From UBA8309 sp009936825 (GTDB taxonomy: Bacteria; Pseudomonadota; Alphaproteobacteria; Puniceispirillales; Puniceispirillaceae): 64,000 nt of DNA. This document shows, one piece after another, positions 18,707 through 26,241 of this stretch. The notes under the pieces are model-generated. The model saw nothing but the letters and a program-made list of their open reading frames with translations, did not search any database and was not told the origin of the DNA. Numbering within the stretch: the first letter of the stretch is position 1; each line of letters starts with the position of its first letter. The stretch lies in NCBI GenBank assembly GCA_938082345.1, contig CALLKZ010000019.1, forward strand, positions 1 through 64,000, in the 5' to 3' direction. The translations under genes were made by a program, and so were the position numbers.

Positions 18707-18745
18707 GGCCTGTTTGATGCGTTATCCAAAGTTCATGATACATAG

Positions 18746-19246
18746 TTAAGTATCCGAAAAGGTATCGACAAGATTTTGGCGCATCAAAATTGCATCAACC
18801 CGGTCCTCATGATGCCCCTTATTTCTGAGACCCTCATTTTGGGGGGCGTAGTATCCGGGCCGCCTGCCGATTTCGACAAATCCTAGGCGCGAATAGAGCC
18901 TGCATGCGGTCATATTATCCACCGCAACTTCCAGAATGATTTCTTCCACACCGGCTGCAGCCAGATTTTGTGCGGCAGCCTGCATAAGCGCCGCACCGCG
19001 CCCCGCACCCTGAAACTCAGGCACGGTTCCAATCGATATCAGATCCGCACTTGGTCCGGCATTCAAAAACAATACATAGCTTTGGAGCGATGATAGGTCT
19101 GCATCACCGGTCATCACAAACCCGCAAAAGGCGGGTCCGTCAAAAAGCCTTTGCAGCGCGTCCAGCTCTAATGGCCGGTTAAACAACCGATCCTCAATAA
19201 CCGCAATTTCATCCAGATGTGCGGCGCTGATGGCGACAATTTTCAT
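18746..19246 (-). CDS. rimI: GNAT N-acetyltransferase, ribosomal-protein alanine acetyltransferase type
   Basis: 166 residues of the GNAT fold. Seen: the acetyl-CoA-binding block FQGAGRGAALMQAA and the motif EIILEVAVDNMTACRLYSRLGFVEIGRRPGYY characteristic of RimI (acetylation of S18). The start overlaps the tsaB stop by four bases (ATGA), so the two are translationally coupled, the usual tsaB-rimI arrangement. Substrate beyond the family assignment is inference. Confidence 0.9.
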   Translation of the reverse strand: MKIVAISAAHLDEIAVIEDRLFNRPLELDALQRLFDGPAFCGFVMTGDADLSSLQSYVLFLNAGPSADLISIGTVPEFQGAGRGAALMQAAAQNLAAAGVEEIILEVAVDNMTACRLYSRLGFVEIGRRPGYYAPQNEGLRNKGHHEDRVDAILMRQNLVDTFSDT

Positions 19247-20043
19247 GACTGATTGACTTTAGGCGGACCAAGAAAAACCGGCGCAACATACAACGGAACC
19301 AACGCATCGAACCCGGCACCTATATTCAGTCTGTCGGCCGCCAGCGCGGCAATCTGCGCGGCGTCAATCGCGGGGGTATGCGGCATGGGATAAAGCTCCA
19401 GCTCAGGCAGCGCGCGGGTCATTACATCCGCCCCGGGGCCAATGATCACCGCGCCCTTCCATGATTCGGGCAGAAAAAAATCAGGTGGCTGGGAATCCAC
19501 GTCAATTTCAATGATTCTGTCAGTATCTGTAACGCCATCTTGTGGGCGATAATCTGCGCTGAAAACTTGCGCAAAGAACGATCCGCGGCGGGTATCAGCA
19601 GTGGCAATAATCGCCCGCGCCCGAAAACTATCATCCGAAAATTGCGTCGCGTCTTGGTCAAGGGTACGCCGGACAACAAAAGCGGCTGCTTCCAAACAAG
19701 AAAGCCCCATTCCCAGCACTTGGGTCTCTTCAACCCCATTTTTTCCGGCGATTCTGCTACCTCCAGCTGCAATACAGAACCCTTTGGCGGCCGCCAGTGC
19801 AACACGAATTCCGGTAAAGGATCCGGGTCCGCGCCCCGCTGCAACATGCGTGATATCTTTGGCCGTTACCCCTGCTTTCGTCAACGCCGCAGTGGCCAGC
19901 TCGGTGATAATTGCCGCGTGCCCGTGCCGCGCACTATGCACTTCAATCGACATCGCGCCGCCCGATGTTAATACCGCCACCGAGGCCTGATCCGCACTTG
20001 CTTCAAAGGCCAAAATGACAAATTCCTGTTTGCTGTCAGACAT
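19243..20043 (-). CDS. tsaB: tRNA threonylcarbamoyladenosine synthesis protein TsaB
   Basis: Partner of TsaD in t6A37 formation on ANN-decoding tRNAs. 266 residues of the ASKHA fold with ILAFEASADQASVAV at the N-terminus, HSARHGHAAIITELA, and the signature VAAGRGPGSFTGIRVALAAAKG. TsaB lacks the metal-binding histidines of TsaD (known), which fits. The start ATG lies 151 bp from a divergent gene, and an inverted repeat at 20091-20120 sits between them. Confidence 0.94.
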   Translation of the reverse strand: MSDSKQEFVILAFEASADQASVAVLTSGGAMSIEVHSARHGHAAIITELATAALTKAGVTAKDITHVAAGRGPGSFTGIRVALAAAKGFCIAAGGSRIAGKNGVEETQVLGMGLSCLEAAAFVVRRTLDQDATQFSDDSFRARAIIATADTRRGSFFAQVFSADYRPQDGVTDTDRIIEIDVDSQPPDFFLPESWKGAVIIGPGADVMTRALPELELYPMPHTPAIDAAQIAALAADRLNIGAGFDALVPLYVAPVFLGPPKVNQS

Positions 20044-20090
20044 AACGGGCCCATTTCTGCAAGATTCAGCAGGAAATTCCTTCCTTGCCG

Positions 20091-20120
20091 TCTAATTCTA
20101 GTTATTCTAGTCCAATTAGA
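20091..20120. promoter_or_regulatory. Inverted repeat in tsaB / deacetylase divergent spacer
   Basis: TCTAATTCTAG (20091-20101) faces CTAG plus AATTAGA (20107-20120) across TTATT. All 11 positions pair if the TCC at 20111-20113 bulges out. It is A+T-rich without a T-run, so it resembles an operator more than a terminator. It could serve either divergent gene; no regulator is identified. Confidence 0.45.
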
Positions 20121-20194
20121 CGATTCTAACACTGGTCGGCAATTGTCTATCACAGTATGATCAATGGACAAGCCGTTGCATGTGAAAAACCCAG

Positions 20195-21364
20195 ATGATT
20201 ATGAAAAACATTCTTTATCGCCAAAATCTACAGGTCGGCCTTCGCCAAATTCTATCGGTCGGCCTTGGTAAAATTCTGCAGACTGGCTTTCTGTTAGGCG
20301 CATTAACAGGCGCAGCTAGTGGCATAACTGGTGCGGGCATAACTGGCGCGGGCATAGCTGGTGTGGGCATTTTTGGCGGCATCTTGACCGGTTTTGCAGC
20401 AAGCGCCCATGCTGCCGATCATACAGCTGACCATGCTGTTATATTAATGTATCACCGCTTTGGCGAGAATGATTACCCCACAACCAACGTCCGGCTAGAG
20501 CAGTTTGACGATCATCTCGAAGTGCTGGCAAATGGCGACTATAACGTGTGGGCGCTGGAAGATATTGTTGATCATTTCCAGAAGGGACTGCCCTTACCGG
20601 ACCGAACCGTCGCGATCACCATCGATGACGCCTATCTTTCGGTCTATGAAGAAGCCTTTCCGCGGTTGCAGAAATATAATTTCACCGCAACGGTTTTTGT
20701 GGCAACCCGGCCCGTTGATCAGGGGTTGCGGCGGTATATGTCATGGGACCAGCTTCGTGAAATGCAGGCTGCCGGCTTTGATATTGGCAGCCAGACCCAA
20801 ACCCATCCGCATATGCACCGGCTATCGGATGACGAAAACCGCGCCGAGCTAGAAATCTCCAACAAACGCTTTCTTGCCGAGCTTGGCCTTCGTCCCAACC
20901 TGTTTGCCTATCCATATGGCGAGTACGATCTGGATGTGATCAAAATTACGAAAGAGGCTGGTTTCATTGCTGCATTCGGCCAGAATTCAGGGGTAGCGCA
21001 TGGATATAACGGGTTTTTTGAATTACCCCGCTTTGCCATGAACGAGCAGTATGGCAACCGTGACCGGCTGGAACTTGCGATTAACGCACTGCCGTTGAAG
21101 GTTAAGCAGATTGTCCCTGAGGACGTTGTTCTGACTGAAAACCCGCCAGTTTATGGCTTTACCTTGGCCGATGATATGGATCAGGAACGACAATTGCGTT
21201 GCTTTAATAACAGGTTTGGCAAGCTGGATGTTTCGATCATCGGGCGGCGTGCCGAAATCCGTATGCCCGGACCGCTGACCGGCAAACGCGCCCGTGTGAA
21301 TTGTACAATGCCGGGTCCCAACGGCCGGTGGCGCTGGTTTGGGCGGCAGTTTCTCACAGAATAG
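20195..21364 (+). CDS. Exported polysaccharide deacetylase (NodB fold), PgaB-like
   Basis: 389 residues. An unusually long hydrophobic Gly/Ile/Ala-rich N-terminus ends at a likely signal cleavage after AHA (residue 73), so it is exported. The NodB domain follows: MYHRFGEND (85-93), TIDDAY at 142-147, SQTQTHPHM at 199-207 and FAYPYGEY at 237-244. The usual second motif has His-Thr-X-X-His; here Q200 replaces the first histidine while H204 remains, so metal binding and activity may differ. A C-terminal extension (about 300-389) holds two cysteines. The substrate is unknown; N-acetylglucosamine polymers or peptidoglycan are guesses. It converges on the glucosaminidase gene 22 bp away. Confidence 0.85.
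   Translation: MIMKNILYRQNLQVGLRQILSVGLGKILQTGFLLGALTGAASGITGAGITGAGIAGVGIFGGILTGFAASAHAADHTADHAVILMYHRFGENDYPTTNVRLEQFDDHLEVLANGDYNVWALEDIVDHFQKGLPLPDRTVAITIDDAYLSVYEEAFPRLQKYNFTATVFVATRPVDQGLRRYMSWDQLREMQAAGFDIGSQTQTHPHMHRLSDDENRAELEISNKRFLAELGLRPNLFAYPYGEYDLDVIKITKEAGFIAAFGQNSGVAHGYNGFFELPRFAMNEQYGNRDRLELAINALPLKVKQIVPEDVVLTENPPVYGFTLADDMDQERQLRCFNNRFGKLDVSIIGRRAEIRMPGPLTGKRARVNCTMPGPNGRWRWFGRQFLTE
20233..20380 (+). repeat. Two tandem repeat arrays inside the signal-peptide coding region
   Basis: A 24-bp unit occurs twice at 20233-20280 (peptides VGLRQILS and VGLGKILQ). A 15-bp unit occurs four times at 20321-20380 (GITGA, GITGA, GIAGV, GIFGG). Both keep the reading frame and lengthen the hydrophobic export segment. 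Confidence 0.85.
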
Positions 21365-21386
21365 ACTTGTTTAAGTTTAGACTGGG

Positions 21387-22604
21387 CTATTGCAGCCGGG
21401 CGGTGTCGTATTTGTTAAAGCTATTGATTCGCATCAGATCACGAAGCTTATAGACATATTGCATGCCGATCTCGGCATAAGAATCTAAAAACCCGGCCAG
21501 CTGGTATCCCATATCTTCGCGCTGGCGGCCCCTTAGAATGTAGCGGCGCTCCCGAAATTTCTTATAGCTCGCATGGGTGTTCAGATTGTGCATATAGGCC
21601 CGAACTGACCCGAAAAGGTTCGGAAAGCTGCGAACGACTGCATTGGAATTCGATGCGTTTAGCGGTCTCAGCCCGGCATCACGCTGCCAGGCCCATTGCC
21701 CAAAAAGGGCATTTCCCTTAAGCGCAAACCGCGAAGTACCCCACCCAGATTCGATTGCCGCCTGCGACAGAGCCAGCGAAACCGGGATGACATCGGCGCG
21801 GCGCAAAAGCTCTTCCTCGATCATAGCGATACTCTTATTTTCCGTCTTCACTTTATACAACTTAGCCCAGCGCTCAATCGCACTCCTGTCATCATTTTTC
21901 GCGCCACGGATAATGGCGGTGCGCCGCTGTTTGATTTCATCATTCGCGGCCAGAATTAAGGGCAAGGTCATCGCGATAAAGCTTGCTTTTTGTTCTTTTA
22001 CCGGAAGATCAACATGCACTTGCGAAATCCGCTTTACGAACAGGCGCGAAACAATTATCGGCTCATCCGGCAGATTTTTTGAGGGTGGTACTTTGGCGGC
22101 GGGCAGCGTTACCGATGCGAGTTTCGTCGTTGATGATGTGTCTTTTTGGACTTTTCCGCGAACTGCTGGCTGTTCAGGCTGCGGTGGTGTTTCCGGCTGA
22201 TCGACCTTCGACGCCCATTGTTTAGCCTGTGTAGATTGGTTAAGTTGCTGGTCAGCCCGTGTCGGGGGATTGGCCCGTGTCGGGGGGGTGGCCCGCGTCT
22301 GTTGATCAACACTTGCAGGTGGCGTTGGCGTTACCGGCTTTGCTTCGACGGTATTTGGTACTGCTTTATAACTCGGATCAGTCGCTGTTATCTCCGCCTT
22401 AGCCACATCAATTTTGGCCGAATCGGTAACGACTTTTTCTGGGAGTGTGGATTTAGCTATATCTTCGGGCTCATCATGCGGGGTAATCCATTGCGGCGGG
22501 CCGATCCGGAAAATTCCGGGCCCAAGCATGCTAAGCACAACCAATACCGCACAAGCGCGCAGCAGGTGTGAGTTATTTAACACAAAACTAACTTGCCGAG
22601 CCAC
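21387..22604 (-). CDS. Bax-like glucosaminidase (GH73-type), membrane-anchored
   Basis: Predicted peptidoglycan endo-beta-N-acetylglucosaminidase. 405 residues starting at GTG 22604: one membrane anchor (about 14-32), a Pro/Thr/Lys-rich disordered linker (about 40-190, with PPTRANPPTRA-type repeats), then the catalytic domain. The catalytic glutamate is E285 in SQAAIESGWGTSRFA, followed by GNALFGQWAW, AYMHNLNTHASYKKFRERR and GFLDSYAEIG, all as in E. coli Bax. It faces the periplasmic wall. It is convergent with the NodB deacetylase; a joint role in wall or polysaccharide remodelling is only suggested by position. Confidence 0.88.
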   Translation of the reverse strand: MARQVSFVLNNSHLLRACAVLVVLSMLGPGIFRIGPPQWITPHDEPEDIAKSTLPEKVVTDSAKIDVAKAEITATDPSYKAVPNTVEAKPVTPTPPASVDQQTRATPPTRANPPTRADQQLNQSTQAKQWASKVDQPETPPQPEQPAVRGKVQKDTSSTTKLASVTLPAAKVPPSKNLPDEPIIVSRLFVKRISQVHVDLPVKEQKASFIAMTLPLILAANDEIKQRRTAIIRGAKNDDRSAIERWAKLYKVKTENKSIAMIEEELLRRADVIPVSLALSQAAIESGWGTSRFALKGNALFGQWAWQRDAGLRPLNASNSNAVVRSFPNLFGSVRAYMHNLNTHASYKKFRERRYILRGRQREDMGYQLAGFLDSYAEIGMQYVYKLRDLMRINSFNKYDTARLQ

Positions 22605-22645
22605 GACGCATCCAAATCAAAAAATTATGTAGAGAGCGTTTCCGA

Positions 22646-23203
22646 CTAAAATTCGGCTGCGCGTACCTCACGCACTTCGGGGATATAATGCCGCAACATG
22701 TTCTCGATACCCATCTTCAATGTTGCGGTTGAACTAGGGCACCCCTGACAGGCACCGCGCATCTGCAAGGTGACCACACCATCATCGAAATCTTCAAAAA
22801 CAATGTCGCCGCCATCCATCGCAACGGCGGGACGGACACGCGTATCAAGAAGCTGTTTGATCTGCTTGACCGTGTCACTGTCATCATCATCTGACGTATC
22901 GCCGCTGGTCTGATCCGCGGTCTCAACAACAGGCATACCCGAGGCAAAATGTTCCATGATACCCGCCAGTATTGACGGCTTTAGTGCAAACCAATCCAGC
23001 TCTTCATTCTTGGTTACGGCAACAAAGTCACCACCCAGAAAAACCCCGGCAACACCGTCCACCTGAAACAGGCGGCGTGCCAGCGGTGAATTGCTGGCAC
23101 TATCAGCAGCTGGATAATCAGCTGTACCAGCTTGCATAACCGGAACCCCCGGAATGAATTTGAGAGTCGCCGGGTTAGGCGTATCTTGCGTCTGAATAAA
23201 CAT
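22646..23203 (-). CDS. NfuA/NifU-type Fe-S cluster carrier protein
   Basis: 185 residues from the ATG at 23203, which has GAGGGG 8 bases upstream; the frame is open further upstream (to 23311) but that part is not conserved. N-terminal Nfu_N domain (MFIQTQDTPNPATLKFIPG, about 1-90) and C-terminal NifU domain (about 110-185) with the cluster-binding pair C142-X2-C145 in GACQGCPSSTATLK. It delivers 4Fe-4S clusters to targets; client candidates nearby are MiaB, HemW and endonuclease III. A low-complexity Asp/Ser linker joins the domains. Confidence 0.93.
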   Translation of the reverse strand: MFIQTQDTPNPATLKFIPGVPVMQAGTADYPAADSASNSPLARRLFQVDGVAGVFLGGDFVAVTKNEELDWFALKPSILAGIMEHFASGMPVVETADQTSGDTSDDDDSDTVKQIKQLLDTRVRPAVAMDGGDIVFEDFDDGVVTLQMRGACQGCPSSTATLKMGIENMLRHYIPEVREVRAAEF

Positions 23204-23545
23204 CGCGTTTCCCCTCTTGGAATTATGTTGCTCTATACAGTCTGGGACCTGTTCAGCCTTATGATAGAACTGCCCAAACTTATGTTTGAACCGGGCCCAT
23301 GCCGGGTCCAATTATAAAATCTATACGGTCTTAACCGCACGGCGCGCGGCAGATAACACGCCATTTATAAGCCATTTTTGCCGATTGGTTTCTTATATGG
23401 TGGGACAATAGCATAATTCCATGGCAACTTTGTGTGAAAATTTTGGCAATCGCCAACTCTACACATTAGACTAATCCATCCGGCCTACATTTTCGGCCAA
23501 TATTCGTTCCGCCAATCTGTTTAGGGCTGTTCCTTGCATGGCGGG
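23204..23545 (-). other. Gene-free stretch between trpS and the Nfu gene
   Basis: 342 bp with no coding signal on either strand. It should hold the promoter of the Nfu gene and the end of the trpS transcript. The only structures seen are a short TTGGC-AATC-GCCAA inverted repeat (23443-23456) and a weak GGCCC/GGGTC stem near 23303. I see no clear terminator, RNA gene or convincing -35/-10 pair. Confidence 0.4.
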
Positions 23546-24583
23546 CTAGCTTTGCGGCCCCAAAAATCCAACAATCTGATGAACCTCTTCTAAAATAGGT
23601 GCGGCAATGGCCCGTGCCTGCTCGGCGCCTTGATCCAGAATTTTGTCAATTTCATCAGGATTCTCTAAAAGATCACGCATTTTTGCACCCATCGGGGCCA
23701 GCTTTGTTACCGCAAGCTCGGCGAGTGCAGGCTTGAAATCACCAAATCCTCTTCCACCAAAATCAGCCAGCACCGTTGCCACATCACTATCCGCAAGGGC
23801 AGCAAATATCCCCACCAGATTTTGCGCTTCGCCGCGCCCATCCAGACCCTCTGGCTCAGAAGGTAGGGCGTCGGGGTCGGTTTTCGCTTTGCGAATTTTC
23901 TGCGCGATCAGGTCTGCATCATCCGTCAAGTTGATCCGCGAATTGTCCGAAGCGTCTGATTTACTCATTTTGGCACTGCCATCACGAAGGCTCATCACCC
24001 GTGTGGCACTGCCAAAAATCTGTGGCTCGGGAAGCGGGAAAAACGGCACATCATAGGCCATGTTAAAGGCCTGCGCGATATCGCGTGTAAGCTCAAGATG
24101 CTGTTTCTGGTCCTCGCCAACAGGAACATGCGTGGCGCGGTAAGCAAGAATATCGGCGGCCATAAGCACGGGGTAGGAATACAAACCAACCCGCGCATTT
24201 TCACGATTCTTTCCGGCTTTTTCCTTAAATTGCGTCATCCGGTTCAACCAGCCCATCCGCGCCACACAATTAAAAACCCAAGCAAGCTGGGCGTGTTGCG
24301 GCACACGGGACTGATTGAACATAATAGAGCGTTCAGGCGAAATTCCGGCAGCAAGCAGGCTTGCCGCCACCTCGCGTGTGCTCTCACGAAGCTGGGCTGG
24401 GTCCTGTGCCACGGTAATTGCGTGAAGATCAACCACACAATAGATCGATTCAAAACTGTCCTGAAGCGTCACCCAGTTGCGAATTGCACCAAGATAATTT
24501 CCCAAATGCAAATTGCCCGTAGGCTGAATTCCGGAAAAAATCCGGCCACTCGACTTGTTGGTTTTAGTCTGGCTATCGGTCAT
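23546..24583 (-). CDS. trpS: Tryptophanyl-tRNA synthetase
   Basis: Class I aminoacyl-tRNA synthetase charging tRNA-Trp. 345 residues. Seen: GIQPTGNLHLGNYLGAIRNW with the HIGH-type HLGN at 26-29, MLMAADILAYRATHVPVGEDQKQHLELTRD around the tryptophan site, and AKMSKSD for the KMSKS loop. It follows murJ on the same strand after 119 bp that contain a 7-bp stem (TCAGCGA/TCGCTGA, 24616-24648). Confidence 0.97.
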   Translation of the reverse strand: MTDSQTKTNKSSGRIFSGIQPTGNLHLGNYLGAIRNWVTLQDSFESIYCVVDLHAITVAQDPAQLRESTREVAASLLAAGISPERSIMFNQSRVPQHAQLAWVFNCVARMGWLNRMTQFKEKAGKNRENARVGLYSYPVLMAADILAYRATHVPVGEDQKQHLELTRDIAQAFNMAYDVPFFPLPEPQIFGSATRVMSLRDGSAKMSKSDASDNSRINLTDDADLIAQKIRKAKTDPDALPSEPEGLDGRGEAQNLVGIFAALADSDVATVLADFGGRGFGDFKPALAELAVTKLAPMGAKMRDLLENPDEIDKILDQGAEQARAIAAPILEEVHQIVGFLGPQS

Positions 24584-24702
24584 GTCCTGTCTCGTCTTTA
24601 ACGAAGGTCACAAAATCAGCGATTGTTGATGGCGGTTATCGTCGCTGACGCGGCGCGGGTCAAGCCCAACAGCCCAATATGGCGTATTTGTCGGGGTTGG
24701 GA

Positions 24703-26241
24703 TCATCCGCGAATAAGCTGCTGCGGAATCGCCTGCAAGATTTTTGCTATCACCAAATAGCCGCTACCGCCAGCCACCACTAAAATCACCAATTGCAACG
24801 CGCCAGCCAGCCCAGCAACAAGCGGGGCAAGCATCGTTAGACACAACACCATCACCGAGGTTGCAACAGCGATTCGGGCAATCAGGTTGCCAATCAAAAT
24901 AAGCGATGCACCGTCAAAATAATCAGCTTTCACCACCGCAATCATCAAAACAAACGCCGCAAGCAAACCCGAAATTGACGTCGCAAGGGCCAACCCAATA
25001 TGGCCAAATACCGGCATCATAACTAATGACAGCGCTATATTGCAGGCAACCGCACCCGTCGAAACCAACAGCATAAATCCGGCACGATGCGCTGCGTAAA
25101 ACGCTGCCTGCAGAATTTTGACAAGAAGATGCCCGGACAGACCCACCGCATAGGCAGCCAGCGCAAATCCACTAGACCGGGCATCATCAGCCGTGAATGC
25201 GCCATACTGAAAAAGACCAGTGATAATCTGCGGGCCAATAGCAATCATCGCAGCCGTCGCCGGAATGGTAAAAAAAGCGGCAAAACTGATCGCCTGCAAC
25301 AAAGTTGCCTTGACCGGGGCAATATCTTTTTCGCGAAACTGCGCCGAAAGCCGGGGCAACAGCGCCGTGCCAAGGGCAATACCAATTACCCCAAGCGGCA
25401 ATTGCACGATGCGGTCGGCATAATACAGCCACGAAATCGCCCCAACCGGCAAAAGTGACGCCAGAACAAGATCAACAATCAAATTGATCTGCATCGCGAT
25501 AGCGCCGCCCGAAGCGGTTAAAAACCGCTTCCACATCAGCCGCGCTGCATTGGTTATCCGCGGCCATCGCCAATGCGGCAGAACCCGCGCGCGCCGCAGC
25601 ACAAAAAACATCAGGCAAAGCTGTAAAAACCCCGCCACCAAAAGACTGACCGCCAACGGCATCGCGCGTTCGAGTGCCAGAAATCCGGTTGCTACCGGAA
25701 TAATCAACGCCCCGGAAATCAGACAGGCATTAAAAATCAGCGGCATTGCTGCTGGAATCAAAAACCTGTCATGGGCATTGGCAATGGCCGCCCAGAACGC
25801 CACCAACGATATCATCGGCAAATAGGGAAAGGTGACGCGCGCCAACATTATCGCCGCATCCAGCCGGTCCGGCGTTGCAACAAACCCCGGAGCCAGCACC
25901 ATGATAATCGACGGCATAAAAATCTCGGCAATGATAACAAGGCAAATCAGCGCCGCCACCAGACTGGTCTGCACTTCGGCAGCCAGCGTCATGGCCGGGC
26001 CCGCACCGTCAGCTTTGCGAATATCGGCAAAAGTGGGAACAAATGCATTGGCAAGCGCGCCCTCTGCGGTAAGACGGCGGAACATGTTGGGAAGTTTCAG
26101 TGCCACAAGAAACGCATCTGCAGCAGGGCCCGCACCAAGTATGCCAGCAAAAACCACATCGCGCAAAAATCCAAAAATGCGGCTAAGCCCTGTCAACACA
26201 CTGATCTGACGAAAAGCACCTCCAAATGAAATCACCTTCAT
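24703..26241 (-). CDS. murJ: Lipid II flippase MurJ (MviN)
   Basis: Polytopic inner-membrane protein that flips lipid II for peptidoglycan synthesis. 512 residues with about 14 hydrophobic segments. The N-terminal block SRIFGFLRDVVFAGILGAGPAADAF and the block LPNMFRRLTAEGALANAFVP are diagnostic for MurJ. Its ATG overlaps the glnD stop by four bases, so translation is coupled; mutS-glnD-murJ-trpS is a common alphaproteobacterial order. Confidence 0.96.
   Translation of the reverse strand: MKVISFGGAFRQISVLTGLSRIFGFLRDVVFAGILGAGPAADAFLVALKLPNMFRRLTAEGALANAFVPTFADIRKADGAGPAMTLAAEVQTSLVAALICLVIIAEIFMPSIIMVLAPGFVATPDRLDAAIMLARVTFPYLPMISLVAFWAAIANAHDRFLIPAAMPLIFNACLISGALIIPVATGFLALERAMPLAVSLLVAGFLQLCLMFFVLRRARVLPHWRWPRITNAARLMWKRFLTASGGAIAMQINLIVDLVLASLLPVGAISWLYYADRIVQLPLGVIGIALGTALLPRLSAQFREKDIAPVKATLLQAISFAAFFTIPATAAMIAIGPQIITGLFQYGAFTADDARSSGFALAAYAVGLSGHLLVKILQAAFYAAHRAGFMLLVSTGAVACNIALSLVMMPVFGHIGLALATSISGLLAAFVLMIAVVKADYFDGASLILIGNLIARIAVATSVMVLCLTMLAPLVAGLAGALQLVILVVAGGSGYLVIAKILQAIPQQLIRG

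Noticed and set aside
25771..26229. 152-codon plus-strand frame opposite murJ
   Set aside because: It runs antisense to a clear membrane-protein gene; the basic composition is what antisense of hydrophobic codons gives.
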